Below the pieces are notes generated by a model, which searched no databases, was not told where the DNA came from, and was given only the letters and a program-made list of their open reading frames with translations. DNA of 41,906 nucleotides from a virus, in IMG/VR virus record IMGVR_UViG_3300006810_000108, positions 1 through 41,906 of that record. One strand, written 5' to 3'. How positions within the stretch are numbered: the stretch's first letter is position 1; each line of letters opens with the position of its first letter. This document shows, one piece after another, positions 19,862 through 29,060 of the stretch. The position numbers and the translations under genes were made by a program.

Positions 19862-22317
19862 TGTGGCCATTTACCGCACCAAAAACCGCCGAGACTAGAT
19901 ATAACGACGTTGCAACCGCCGACGCATTGGATGAACTAGGACTAGTTCAGATGAATCAAATGAATAAAGCGGTAGAAAATTCCCTAAAAAAGCATCTCGA
20001 TCCCCAGCATTTAGACAATTTTTACGATGACCAGGGCGGCTATTTTCAGCCAGAATTTGACTTAGTATCGACTGCCGGAAGAATGAAAAGCGTTTATAGA
20101 CGAGAGCCGTGGGTTAATGCCTGCGCAAATATTATTGCGAAAACGTTGGCAACGATACCGTTTGAAGTCGTTAACAAGTCAACTGGCGAAGTTGATAACA
20201 ATCACCCCTTGAATCAAGTAATGGGAACAACAAATAGCCTGCAAGACTCGCTGACGCTAGAGTGGTCAGGGGATTTAGATTTAGTGCTATCTGGAAACTT
20301 TTTTCGGGTCATCATCGACAATCAAATTTTTCAGGTGCCGGTAGAATATGTGACGCTCAGAACAGCCACGACGGAGGAAGAATATAAAAAATTTGGCGCC
20401 ATTTTGGGTATCGAAGTCCGTGCGATGCAAAACGCTAGCGTTTTGGAAAATCAATTTATTCCATGGTCAGACGTTATACACCACAAATTGCCCAACCCAT
20501 TTACGCCGTTTATAGGGCTTTCGATGATAGCTGCGGCTTCACGTCCAATACTTTTAGATCGACATAAAAACGAATTTGAGATGGCTTTTTATTTGCGGGG
20601 CGCGACTCATAGCGGCGTTATCGAATGCTCGGAGGATGTCACTAAAGAACGTATGCGTCGACTTATGACAACGTTTGAATCGGCGTTTACGGGTCGACGT
20701 AACTGGTTTAGACAATTATGGCTTCCGAAAAACGCAAAATGGGTAAATTCAGGGCTAACAATGGCAGAAATGCAACACTTGGAGGGCCTACGTGAAAATA
20801 GATTGACTTTGCTAGCAGTTATCGGGGTTCCGCCGCAAAAAGTGGGCATTGTTCAGGACGTAAACCGGAGTACCGCCGAACAGCAAAACAAAACTTTTTA
20901 TGAAAATACAATTATTCCCCTGGCGAAATTAAAAGCCGCCGGATGGAATAACAGTTCACTAGTAAAAACTAAGTTCAAGGGTGAGGTCGAAGTAAGGCCG
21001 AATTTTGACGGAATCGAAGAAATTGAAGGCGGAATTTTAACACGCGCCGAACGAGCTAGAGCGCTCGATAATATAGCAACATTAAATGAGCAGAGAGAAG
21101 TTGCGGGCCTAGCACCGCTTAAATCGACAGATCCGCGCGGAAACATGTTACAAGTCGAACTCACAAGCTTGGGATTTGCCCGCGGTTTGAACGTAGCTGA
21201 AGAGGATTTAGGACCGAAAGATCAACCTGTCGGCGATCTTTCTATCGTAGAAATCGGCCCAGGTGACGGCGAAGAGGCTCATACGCATATGGCAGAAGTC
21301 GACGCAAATGGCAACGGGCGCACAACGTCTACAAGTGACGGCCCCGATCATGAGCATGAAATTTTATCTGGCGATGTTCAGATAAGCGGAATGGATGGCC
21401 ACTCTCACCCGCCAATTGATGAGAGAGAAGAAGACGAAGACGAGAAAAATTTTCAAAAGACTAAATCGGCTGTTATTGCTTCGCAGGAAGATATCGAAAC
21501 GTCACAATCAAAAAAATATATGAGCGCATACCAACGTCATTTAATGATTAAATTGGAGCAATCAAAAAAGGCTCTTCGCAACCAGATTGATGTTCGTTCC
21601 TCGCTTGAGGAAACCCAATCGTTAAGAATTGCCCAATATAGAGCCGACGCGGTTCCTGTTCTCGTTCAAACCCAGGAACGCGCATTTAATAGCGCACAAC
21701 GTCAAACCAAAAGTTTACAAGTCAGCCGCAAGCAGTTTGATTTTAGCCCGCAGGATGAGTTGGCTATAGAGATTATTCAAGATTCTACTAGAGCAGAAAA
21801 AAACAGGCTTTTAGAGCTTCGTAGCATCGAACATTTTTTAGGGATCGAGGAAACAGAAAACAACAATGTGATGAATATCATCGCAGATGGTTTAGAGCGA
21901 GGCGATACAACGGAGCAAATCGCTAAAGATTTGGAAAAATCTTACGGCGAACGCTACGGAGATCAGGCTTTTACGATCGCAAGAACCGAAACGCTTTTCG
22001 CTGTTTCTGATGGTCAAAATTGGCAAAAGGAAACCCTTGAAGTTGTTTTTACTGATGTCAAAAAGCAGTGGTTTCACGTTGGAGATGTTGGCAGTAATCC
22101 CGATGCTAGGGAACGGCACGCAGCGTTTGAAACCGAAGGTGTTAAAGGTGTTGTGCCAGGGGATTATGTTTGGATTGATTCTAATGGGTCTACTTTAAGA
22201 TATCCAAGAGATCCAAACGCAGCGCCTAGCTCGGTCATAAATTGCAGGTGTAGTATTACTAATATTATCCCAAAAAACGCAGATTCAAACGCTTCACAAA
22301 TCATAAATAACCAATAA
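19861..22317 (+). CDS. Portal protein fused to MuF-like head morphogenesis domain
   Basis: 818 residues, about twice a normal HK97-type portal. Residues about 75-440 match the HK97 portal type (YRREPWVNACANIIAKTL, and GVPPQKVGIV near 320). Residues about 470-520 form a His/Asp-rich insert (AHTHMAEVD ... DHEHEI ... MDGHSHPP) followed by an acidic stretch. Residues about 695-805 are a MuF domain (AFTIARTETLFA ... HVGD ... INCRCSI). The portal forms the dodecameric DNA channel; MuF proteins are minor head components. Such fusions are known. The His-rich segment may bind metal. Confidence 0.85.
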   Translation: MWPFTAPKTAETRYNDVATADALDELGLVQMNQMNKAVENSLKKHLDPQHLDNFYDDQGGYFQPEFDLVSTAGRMKSVYRREPWVNACANIIAKTLATIPFEVVNKSTGEVDNNHPLNQVMGTTNSLQDSLTLEWSGDLDLVLSGNFFRVIIDNQIFQVPVEYVTLRTATTEEEYKKFGAILGIEVRAMQNASVLENQFIPWSDVIHHKLPNPFTPFIGLSMIAAASRPILLDRHKNEFEMAFYLRGATHSGVIECSEDVTKERMRRLMTTFESAFTGRRNWFRQLWLPKNAKWVNSGLTMAEMQHLEGLRENRLTLLAVIGVPPQKVGIVQDVNRSTAEQQNKTFYENTIIPLAKLKAAGWNNSSLVKTKFKGEVEVRPNFDGIEEIEGGILTRAERARALDNIATLNEQREVAGLAPLKSTDPRGNMLQVELTSLGFARGLNVAEEDLGPKDQPVGDLSIVEIGPGDGEEAHTHMAEVDANGNGRTTSTSDGPDHEHEILSGDVQISGMDGHSHPPIDEREEDEDEKNFQKTKSAVIASQEDIETSQSKKYMSAYQRHLMIKLEQSKKALRNQIDVRSSLEETQSLRIAQYRADAVPVLVQTQERAFNSAQRQTKSLQVSRKQFDFSPQDELAIEIIQDSTRAEKNRLLELRSIEHFLGIEETENNNVMNIIADGLERGDTTEQIAKDLEKSYGERYGDQAFTIARTETLFAVSDGQNWQKETLEVVFTDVKKQWFHVGDVGSNPDARERHAAFETEGVKGVVPGDYVWIDSNGSTLRYPRDPNAAPSSVINCRCSITNIIPKNADSNASQIINNQ

Positions 22318-22327
22318 GGACCACGCC

Positions 22328-23689
22328 ATGGCTGTTAAGATCGTTGGAAAAAGTAAGGACGTTGACAGGTACAGAAAATACTTATACGAACAGGGGATCA
22401 ATACAAAAAGGTTTGTTAATCATCTTCGCGCAAGCGGTATGCAGATCAAAAATAAACCTGATGATTTTAGAATTTTTAACACGCCCATACAAAAAGTTTT
22501 TGGAGAAAATAAAAAAGGTTTACTTGAAGAAGATCAAAAACTGTTTATTGCGGGAATCGCTAACGAAAAAATAACAGACAGAATGGATGAGGTACTAGAA
22601 CCGTCGGGCGTTGACGTGCGTAACTATTTAAAAAATCGCGTTCTGTTAATGGATCACCTTTACATGACTAGTGCGGTTATTGGCCGCGTATATGATCTAA
22701 AAACGCAAGATAATGGCGTTCATTTTGAGGCATATATCGGCGATCCACAAAAGGCCGTCTTAACGCAACAACAAAAAGATGCTCGTAGCCTTGTGGCACA
22801 GAGGCTTGTGCAGACAGTTTCGGTGGGCTTTATACCTATCAAAATACAGGCGCCAACGTTCGACGATGATTACAAAATGATAGACCCAGCAATAATAATG
22901 GAGTGGGAGCTTTTAGAGCTTTCCATTGTTGCGGTTCCAGCGAATCCTGGCGCTGTTTTCGATTTGAAAAACTGTAATACGTTTAACGAAAAACAAACTA
23001 ATAATAATAGCAATTTGACAAATCAAAAAAACAAATTGAAAATAAACAGCAAGAAGGCAGAGGACGACAATGGCAACATGGTTCAAACGCTAATTTTTGA
23101 CAAAGAATATTTTAACAAAGAGGATGCGTTAACATGGGCCGAAGAACACGATTACAGTGTAAAAGAATGTGAAGAAAATGATAATTCATATATGATTATG
23201 CAACGTCAAAAGGAAGATTTTGAAGAATCATCCTTGAAAACTTTGCAAGTGCAAGACGGTGTAAAAGCTAAAGTTGGTAAACTAAAAACAGATATAAACG
23301 AGGATGAAGAAATGGAACAAAAGCTTGAAGAACTCTTAGAGAGCATGAAAGGAATTAGCACGCAACTAGGGGCTTTAAGCGATTCAATCGGGTCATTAGG
23401 CGACAATCAAAGCACCATACTAAGCAAATTAGAGGCTATTGAACCACCTAAAAAACCAAAAGAAGAGGAAGAAGAAGAAGAAAAAGATAAAATGCCAAAA
23501 GATGAAGAGGAAGAAAAAGAAGAGAAAAAGCCAAAAGAGGAAGAAGAAGAAGACGAAGAAATGAAAAAAGACGTGTCTAAACTTGCAAAAATTGTTAAAT
23601 CACAAGCGCAAACAATAGACAAACTTAGCGAAAAAATGGACGTAATAAGCCAAAGTCTTTTAAAATTATTTGAGGCAAGTAACGGGTAA
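22328..23689 (+). CDS. Prohead protease (S78 type) fused to scaffold domain
   Basis: 453 residues, AAGGACCACGCC before the ATG. Protease domain (about 60-215): catalytic H110 in LLMDHLYMTS, S165 in TVSVGFIP, and an acidic residue in ELLELSIVAVPANP. Residues about 250-325 contain a small domain often seen beside phage proteases (LIFDKEYFNKEDALTWAEEH). The C-terminal ~125 residues are coiled coil flanking long Glu/Lys-rich tracts, the typical composition of scaffolding proteins. An internal ATG at 23312 may produce the scaffold alone. The protease matures the prohead by cutting scaffold and perhaps capsid termini. Confidence 0.87.
   Translation: MAVKIVGKSKDVDRYRKYLYEQGINTKRFVNHLRASGMQIKNKPDDFRIFNTPIQKVFGENKKGLLEEDQKLFIAGIANEKITDRMDEVLEPSGVDVRNYLKNRVLLMDHLYMTSAVIGRVYDLKTQDNGVHFEAYIGDPQKAVLTQQQKDARSLVAQRLVQTVSVGFIPIKIQAPTFDDDYKMIDPAIIMEWELLELSIVAVPANPGAVFDLKNCNTFNEKQTNNNSNLTNQKNKLKINSKKAEDDNGNMVQTLIFDKEYFNKEDALTWAEEHDYSVKECEENDNSYMIMQRQKEDFEESSLKTLQVQDGVKAKVGKLKTDINEDEEMEQKLEELLESMKGISTQLGALSDSIGSLGDNQSTILSKLEAIEPPKKPKEEEEEEEKDKMPKDEEEEKEEKKPKEEEEEDEEMKKDVSKLAKIVKSQAQTIDKLSEKMDVISQSLLKLFEASNG
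23312..23689 (+). CDS. Possible nested in-frame scaffold protein
   Basis: ATG 23312 is in frame with the protease gene and has GAGGA at 23300-23304, seven bases upstream: ideal spacing. Translation from here would give 125 residues (starting MEQKLEELLESMKG) that consist only of the coiled-coil and acidic scaffold part. Lambda produces its Nu3 scaffold from inside the protease gene in this way. The alternative is that the purine-rich coding sequence mimics a ribosome site. Confidence 0.5.
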   Translation: MEQKLEELLESMKGISTQLGALSDSIGSLGDNQSTILSKLEAIEPPKKPKEEEEEEEKDKMPKDEEEEKEEKKPKEEEEEDEEMKKDVSKLAKIVKSQAQTIDKLSEKMDVISQSLLKLFEASNG

Positions 23690-23742
23690 GCCCCGTTAAT
23701 TTTTTTTTGTTTATTTGATTAATCATTATCGAGGGTTTACAA

Positions 23743-25185
23743 ATGACCGATCATGTTCAAGACGATGCAACAAGCAAACTTTTAACAATGCTAGCTTCTA
23801 AATCTGCGCCCGCGCAAACGGGTAAGGCTATATGGGCCAAAGATTTTGAAATGATTAAAATGCTAGCAGTTAAAAAAAATGCGGGGACCGGAGAAAAATT
23901 TGATTTAACTCAGGTTTTTGGAAGAAAGATTGCCGACAACGATTATCAAAGCCACAGTGTACCGTTTAACTACGGTTCGCGTAGCTCCATGGCTTTCTCT
24001 CAGAAAAAATCAGCAGAAGGCTTTTTAACTGATGTTTTGGAAGATGTTCCTAGGCTAAGAATGTTGGCTTGGAAAAAGGCGCTTTCGAACGTGCAAATCC
24101 AGGCTCAAGTAAAAAGTGCTGCCGATGGTGCTTATACTCCCTATCCGAGTTTAGCTTTGATGAAAAGCGTTCCTGCATGGCAAACTTTTGAAAGTATGTC
24201 AAAAGCTTTTGACGTAAGCTCATTTGGGGAATGGATCGACCAAGTGCAAGCTAGATTTTTCTTTGAAGAGTACGAAATTCCATATTTGCTGGCTGACAAA
24301 TTCGACAATATGCCTATGACTAGTCCGCTAGTTCGGGTTCCAGGAGCTTTAGGACTTTTAGAAGGCCAGTTAGAAAGCGACAGTGCTATTTTTAGCGAGC
24401 AGTCAAATACGGAAGCAAGTTTTGTTGTTGAAGCAAAAAACAACGTCGTTCATACAAAAATCACTCAAGATTTATTAGACGATTCAGCTCCGCCGCTTAT
24501 CGAAAAGCAGCGTAAAGAAGTTGTTATGGGGATCGTAAGAGCTTACGAAAGAGCGATGCTTGATGGCGATAGCTCAGGAAGTCATATTGATGATGATACA
24601 CAAGCGGGATCGGCTAAGCTTTTTACAAAAGGATTTAATGGTTTAAGAAAACGAGCTTTCGACAACGAAACAGCCGTAGGCGGTTCGGCAATCGTTTTTG
24701 ACCATAACGACACGCCTTCAAAAGCGATGTTCTCAGGACTTTTGAAGAGAATGAAAAAGCAGGGCGTTGAAAAACGTGATTTAGTTTATATCGTCGGAAA
24801 TACCGTGGGCCACGATCTTGTAACCGGCGCAATCCCAGAATTATTTACCGCGTTTGCTTTTGGCAGCGTTGCGTCAAACGTGACTGGCGATCTTCCCCCG
24901 GTGTTTGGTGTCGATGTTGTAGAAAGCCAATTAGTGCGTGAAGATTTAGAGACAGACGGCAAAGCTGATAATCCGACCGTGGGTACAACAACTTATGCCT
25001 TGCTAGTTCAAAAATCAAGATTCATGAACTTTATTAGACAAGCAGCGAGAGTTTGGGCAGCGCCTAGCCTACCATCTTCCGACAATATGTTAATGACCGG
25101 AAAAGCGAGGCATGCTTTCGACGGCGTACCGCAAAGCGCAGCGGAGCGTAGTGTTGTTATGGCTATCAACGTTAAAACGTCTTAA
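23743..25185 (+). CDS. Major capsid protein
   Basis: 480 residues, preceded by GAGGGTTTACAA. Position right after protease/scaffold and before connector genes identifies it. The composition fits an HK97-fold capsid: a helical N-terminal region (residues ~1-120) and a central and C-terminal region with E-loop and A-domain-like strands, ending AAERSVVMAINVKTS. No separate decoration gene was recognised. A terminator follows, consistent with high expression of this segment. Confidence 0.82.
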   Translation: MTDHVQDDATSKLLTMLASKSAPAQTGKAIWAKDFEMIKMLAVKKNAGTGEKFDLTQVFGRKIADNDYQSHSVPFNYGSRSSMAFSQKKSAEGFLTDVLEDVPRLRMLAWKKALSNVQIQAQVKSAADGAYTPYPSLALMKSVPAWQTFESMSKAFDVSSFGEWIDQVQARFFFEEYEIPYLLADKFDNMPMTSPLVRVPGALGLLEGQLESDSAIFSEQSNTEASFVVEAKNNVVHTKITQDLLDDSAPPLIEKQRKEVVMGIVRAYERAMLDGDSSGSHIDDDTQAGSAKLFTKGFNGLRKRAFDNETAVGGSAIVFDHNDTPSKAMFSGLLKRMKKQGVEKRDLVYIVGNTVGHDLVTGAIPELFTAFAFGSVASNVTGDLPPVFGVDVVESQLVREDLETDGKADNPTVGTTTYALLVQKSRFMNFIRQAARVWAAPSLPSSDNMLMTGKARHAFDGVPQSAAERSVVMAINVKTS

Positions 25186-25226
25186 TCGTGCTATATTAGG
25201 TTGATCAAACTCCGATGGCTCCATTT

Positions 25227-25253
25227 CCAATGCGGGATTGGGGTCTTTTTTTT
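25227..25253 (+). terminator. Terminator after the major capsid gene
   Basis: CCAAT-GCGGG-ATTGG hairpin (25227-25241) followed by GGTC and a run of eight to nine T. Short stem but a good T-run; probably partial, as the neck genes must still be transcribed. Confidence 0.6.
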
Positions 25254-25265
25254 AGGGTTTTTACC

Positions 25266-25379
25266 GTGGACAAAAAAAAACGCCAGTTTTCAACTAAGCG
25301 CTTTTTACGGGGTTTGATTAGAGCAATAAAAGACAATAATTTAGATCAATTTAGGGCGATTAGGCAATGCCGTTTTTAG
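25266..25379 (+). CDS. Possible small basic protein (37 aa)
   Basis: GTG 25266 with AGGG upstream; TAG at 25377-25379 overlaps the start of the connector gene by 13 bases. The peptide is strongly basic (MDKKKRQFSTKRFLRGLIRA). It fills a gap in the dense late operon and is coupled by overlap, but no family supports it. Confidence 0.35.
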   Translation: MDKKKRQFSTKRFLRGLIRAIKDNNLDQFRAIRQCRF

Positions 25380-25999
25380 ATTTGAACAATGACATTAAGC
25401 CATATCTAGGGATTCCAGTAGCGAACACCGAATACGATAGTTTATTAACACTATTTCGCGATAGCGTTGAATCGGCGGTTTTAGCTTATGTTGAAACCGC
25501 TTTCGCGTTAACTCCCGTGACAAATGAAATCCTTGATAGTAATGGATCAGATACAATTGTTCCGCGAAATTCCCCAATTGTTTCCGTACAAGCTATTTAT
25601 ACTTCGGTAGAATCGGACGGTTCTGGTGGTAATTTATTAGACCCGGAATTTTATCGAGTGGACACGGACGGCATTACACTTAGAGCAATTAACCAGCCGC
25701 GCGGGCGTTTTTATGTGCGTATTGATTACACTTATGGATATGACGGGCTTCCGCCCGAAATTAAACACGCTATGCTTATGGCCGTAGATGCGGAGTTTAT
25801 TCGCAAGCAGAAGAAACAGGTGGGGCAAGGAACAAGTTCTCGTTCTAAAAAAGATGAGAGCGAAAGCGGTGGCAATAGTGGCGGCGGAACAGGCTGGGAT
25901 ACAAAAGTCGGATTACCTTTAGAGGTCATAGCTAAGCTGCAAACTTATAAACAGAGTTTTGAATTTCCAGCTAGTCCGATGGCTACGAGGAATTTTTAA
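25367..25999 (+). CDS. Head-tail connector protein (HK97 gp6 type)
   Basis: 210 residues. The N-terminal ~140 residues match the gp6/DNA-packaging connector layout: a helical start (DLNNDIKPYLGI ... YDSLLTLFRDSVESAVLAYV), strands around SPIVSVQAIYT, then RFYVRIDYTYGYDGLPPEIKHAMLM, a typical motif. A Gly/Ser-rich linker (about 155-175) and a short helix end the protein. It would form the ring that extends the portal. The stop shares one base with the next ATG. Confidence 0.75.
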   Translation: MPFLDLNNDIKPYLGIPVANTEYDSLLTLFRDSVESAVLAYVETAFALTPVTNEILDSNGSDTIVPRNSPIVSVQAIYTSVESDGSGGNLLDPEFYRVDTDGITLRAINQPRGRFYVRIDYTYGYDGLPPEIKHAMLMAVDAEFIRKQKKQVGQGTSSRSKKDESESGGNSGGGTGWDTKVGLPLEVIAKLQTYKQSFEFPASPMATRNF

Positions 26000-26607
26000 T
26001 GGCCCGTTCCATAGAGCAGTTAGTCGATTACGTAAAAAAAACCCAAAACGCTACTTTTAAAGCGTATACGCGGGCTTTGCTTTCGATGCTATCCCATGCC
26101 GAGGCAGAAGCGAAAAGAAACATTACGCGGCAGTTTGTGGGAAGAAACGGAAGAAAACTAAGCGGAAGAATGCTTAATTCCGTTTTTTTTGATGTGCAGT
26201 TTGACGCTAGCAAGGGAAATTTGCCTATAGGTGTTTTTGGAACAAGGGGGATCCCATACGGACGCATTCACGAATATGGGGGAGAGATTAGACCTAAAAA
26301 GGCAAAACATTTATGGCTCAAGCAATGGGGTGGACGTGCTGATAAATTTCGGCGTATGACTCCAACGGAATTTATTAAAGAAAAAAATTCTAATCCGAAA
26401 GAATATAAAATTTTTATGTCAAAAAAGAATAATCTTATTGCGGCTTACACTCCGGCAAATGGTGACATAGTTCCGCTTTTTGTACTGCGTCAACGTGTAA
26501 CAATACCGGAGCGTCCTTATCTTAGGCCAGCTCTTGAAACCGCGTTAAAAGATTTCCCCATAGGCATGAAAGCACAAGTTAAAAAACAATTTATGGGGAT
26601 CACATGA
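25999..26607 (+). CDS. Neck / tail-completion protein (HK97 gp10 type)
   Basis: 202 residues. A long N-terminal helix (LVDYVKKTQNATFKAYTRAL), basic segment, then G-R-I-H-E-Y-G-G (residues about 88-95), the hallmark of HK97 gp10-like proteins, and a C-terminal RPYLRPAL motif that also typifies them. The basic content is high. It joins head and tail. It overlaps its neighbours by one and four bases. Confidence 0.78.
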   Translation: MARSIEQLVDYVKKTQNATFKAYTRALLSMLSHAEAEAKRNITRQFVGRNGRKLSGRMLNSVFFDVQFDASKGNLPIGVFGTRGIPYGRIHEYGGEIRPKKAKHLWLKQWGGRADKFRRMTPTEFIKEKNSNPKEYKIFMSKKNNLIAAYTPANGDIVPLFVLRQRVTIPERPYLRPALETALKDFPIGMKAQVKKQFMGIT

Positions 26608-27065
26608 GCGTAAAAACCCAGATACAAACCGACCTAAAGGCGCGTCTGCAAACGATTACCGAAGCCAACGGTTATCCGCTTACTGTTTACAATGTTTTTA
26701 ATGATGCGATTCCCTTGGCTATGGATTTACAGGAATTTGAAGTACCCGCAATTTTAATTTTAAATGGCAAAGACACGCCCAAGCATGAACACCAATGGAT
26801 AAGGGGCCAATGGCTTATCCATCTCCAATTAATCCATAAAAAAGCGGCTACAGATGAGGAAATGTCTATTTTTAAAAATAGCGTTTATCGGGCCATTTAC
26901 GCCGATTCTCCTTCTTTAGTTAGAAATGGGGAATTTAGACGCATTGGAAATGCGACACAATGGCATATCGTGTTAGAAGACCCTGATTTAAATATGATCG
27001 ACGTAAACAGGATGACTGAAATTGTTTTTGAGGTACAATATCACTGTCATCCAACACAAATTTGA
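26604..27065 (+). CDS. Tail terminator protein
   Basis: 153 residues, ATG overlapping the previous stop. An N-terminal helix (VKTQIQTDLKARLQTI), a central beta-sheet (AILILNGKD, WLIHLQLIHKK) and a C-terminal strand ending VFEVQYHCH fit the small alpha/beta fold of siphovirus tail terminators (lambda gpU type). Gene order between gp10-like neck and tail tube genes supports it. Confidence 0.68.
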   Translation: MSVKTQIQTDLKARLQTITEANGYPLTVYNVFNDAIPLAMDLQEFEVPAILILNGKDTPKHEHQWIRGQWLIHLQLIHKKAATDEEMSIFKNSVYRAIYADSPSLVRNGEFRRIGNATQWHIVLEDPDLNMIDVNRMTEIVFEVQYHCHPTQI

Positions 27066-27076
27066 AAGATTACGAT

Positions 27077-27439
27077 ATGGGACACTACATTATATTTATT
27101 GTTGCTGTTTTTTTATCTCAAATTGCTTTTAGTCAAATTGGGAAGCGAGTTGGCAAAGTTGAATATTATCATGCAACCGTTGGCACTGCGGCCCAGGATA
27201 CCCTTCCGGCGATTAATGTCGATGCGAGAAATGTTAAGGGCTGGCGGATTTGTCACGATTCTGATTCAACGGCAAACTATTTGGCGATTTCAATTGGCGC
27301 AGATCCAGCGGCAGACGGAGTTAGAATTGGCGCTGGGCTTTGTTTTGATTGTGATGATTGCGGCGGGGTAGCATTAAAAGATAGTAATGTCAAAGCTGAT
27401 GCGGCGGCGACCGGCTATAGCGTTATACAATTTAAATAA
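27077..27439 (+). CDS. Signal-peptide-bearing protein inside the tail module
   Basis: ATG 27077 is preferred over TTG 27062. 120 residues. It starts with MGHYIIFIVAVFLSQIAFS, a clear signal-peptide-like hydrophobic segment with a plausible cleavage before QIGK. The rest is beta-rich with Cys in WRICHDS and in LCFDCDDCGG, and ends with DAAATGYSVIQFK, resembling small virion-surface proteins. An exported protein between tail terminator and tail tube is unexpected. It may be a virion component whose hydrophobic start has another use, or an envelope-directed accessory protein. Confidence 0.55.
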   Translation: MGHYIIFIVAVFLSQIAFSQIGKRVGKVEYYHATVGTAAQDTLPAINVDARNVKGWRICHDSDSTANYLAISIGADPAADGVRIGAGLCFDCDDCGGVALKDSNVKADAAATGYSVIQFK

Positions 27440-27452
27440 TTAGGAGTGGCAA

Positions 27453-29060
27453 ATGGCACAAAAATACAGAAGTTTGATTGATTTCGCCGCAGTGCTAGCG
27501 GGAAACAGAGAGGGTATAAATTTAGGTTTAGATGCTAGTTTGTTTCTTCGCGAGGAAGCGAGCGAAAGAGTTTTTAACCCGCCGCGAATTGGTACGCAGG
27601 GATCGAGTATTGGTGCAGCCGCAGCATCGACAGATATCAGTGCCGGAAGCGATGATAGTTTAGACGTTGCGGTTGACGGGGGCGCAGTAGTAACCGCACA
27701 ACTTACAAGTTTAGCGGGCCTTAATACCGGCCTTTTAATCGAAGCCGAACTCGAACTTGCTATTAACACCGCACTAATTGCAGACGGTCAAGACGCTCGT
27801 GTTTGGGTTATGTACGATAACGGCGACGATCATTATGAAGTTTATTCGCAAAAAACCGGATCGACCGCTTCAGTTGTCATAACAGACGCGTCCTTAAATA
27901 ACGTTGCTGATGATTTAAATCTTGGCGCAGCAAACGCTGGAACAGAAGCTGCTGGAACTGACGATCAAGACTTTTTTCTTTATACGACTGGCGGCATAAA
28001 TTTTACTCAGCCAATCGAAACCAACAACCATAGAACTGGCCGTTTCCATAGCGGAATTATCAAATCTAAGAAGGTTGTCGAGTTTAGTATGGATGCAATG
28101 CTAAACATGAGCGGCAACGCGGGCGATTCGATCGATACGGCGCTTAAACTTTTATACAAATCTGTTTTTGGTAAGGAAACCACCACCCCGCTTACTAGCA
28201 TCAAATACGAGCAAGGGCTTCCCAATTTAACGTTCTCAGTCGTTAAAGCTTCCACAATTTTTGGGGAATATTACGACGGAGCCTATGCAAAAGATTGGAC
28301 GCTAACAGCTCCCGGTGATTCTCCGGTAACTCAATCATTTACGGGTATGGGATCGGACGGAAAAATAGCGGGAATCGGTGTTTTAAATGGTGCGGTTGCC
28401 GCTTCTGCGAGTGTAGTTCTTGATGCGACTCATTCACAACGATTTGAATCTGGCGCCAGGGTTATGATTGTCGACGCCGATGGCCGGACTATTAAAGCTG
28501 GTTATGATGGATCTCTTGCAATAAATTCCGTCGATACGGGAACCGAAACATTGGTTTTAAGTTCTGCAATTGACGCGAATAATGCCGATTTGTTAGTTTT
28601 CTGGCATCCTGGTGCGGTGCAACAAACTGCTAGAGATGCTATATTTACGGACCTAGAAGGTTCCATTAAACTAAATGCTTCCGGTGCCGCTATTTGCGCG
28701 ACCAATATTGAGTTATCGGCAGTTAATGACCATATCGACTTAAGTAACTGTTTTGGGGATGATAAAAATAAGGGTTTTGCGGCAGGTAATCGCGCAACCT
28801 GGACATTATCAGTCACTTTAGATCTTTCAAATGAAAATATGGCTGATTTGGTACAAGCTAGAAAATTTGGCGGATTTTCCCCGGAAATTATTATCGGTGA
28901 TGTATCAGGTAGACATTTAAAAATTACGGCTCCACGTTGGATTGTATCCGTACCGGCAATTGAACTGCCTGAAAACGGAACAACAAGCTATACATTTGAG
29001 GGTAATTTATATCAAAGCTCGCCTGGCTCTCGTGATCCAATTGCGATAGAATTTTTATAG
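27453..29060 (+). CDS. Major tail tube protein with inserted domain
   Basis: 535 residues, TAGGAGTGG ribosome site. Its place before the chaperone pair and tape measure identifies a tail tube protein. The C-terminal part is all beta (PRWIVSVPAIELPENGTTSYTFEGNLY). Residues about 60-170 contain an inserted domain (SLDVAVDGGAVVTAQL ... VYSQKTGSTASV ... LNLGAANAGT) of a type I know from phage sheath and fibre proteins, likely displayed on the tail surface. The length well exceeds a simple tube protein, consistent with insertions. Confidence 0.72.
   Translation: MAQKYRSLIDFAAVLAGNREGINLGLDASLFLREEASERVFNPPRIGTQGSSIGAAAASTDISAGSDDSLDVAVDGGAVVTAQLTSLAGLNTGLLIEAELELAINTALIADGQDARVWVMYDNGDDHYEVYSQKTGSTASVVITDASLNNVADDLNLGAANAGTEAAGTDDQDFFLYTTGGINFTQPIETNNHRTGRFHSGIIKSKKVVEFSMDAMLNMSGNAGDSIDTALKLLYKSVFGKETTTPLTSIKYEQGLPNLTFSVVKASTIFGEYYDGAYAKDWTLTAPGDSPVTQSFTGMGSDGKIAGIGVLNGAVAASASVVLDATHSQRFESGARVMIVDADGRTIKAGYDGSLAINSVDTGTETLVLSSAIDANNADLLVFWHPGAVQQTARDAIFTDLEGSIKLNASGAAICATNIELSAVNDHIDLSNCFGDDKNKGFAAGNRATWTLSVTLDLSNENMADLVQARKFGGFSPEIIIGDVSGRHLKITAPRWIVSVPAIELPENGTTSYTFEGNLYQSSPGSRDPIAIEFL

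Noticed and set aside
23407-23622. Ser/Phe-rich minus-strand frame
   Set aside because: It is the complement of the Glu/Lys-rich scaffold coding region, where stop codons are rare on the other strand.
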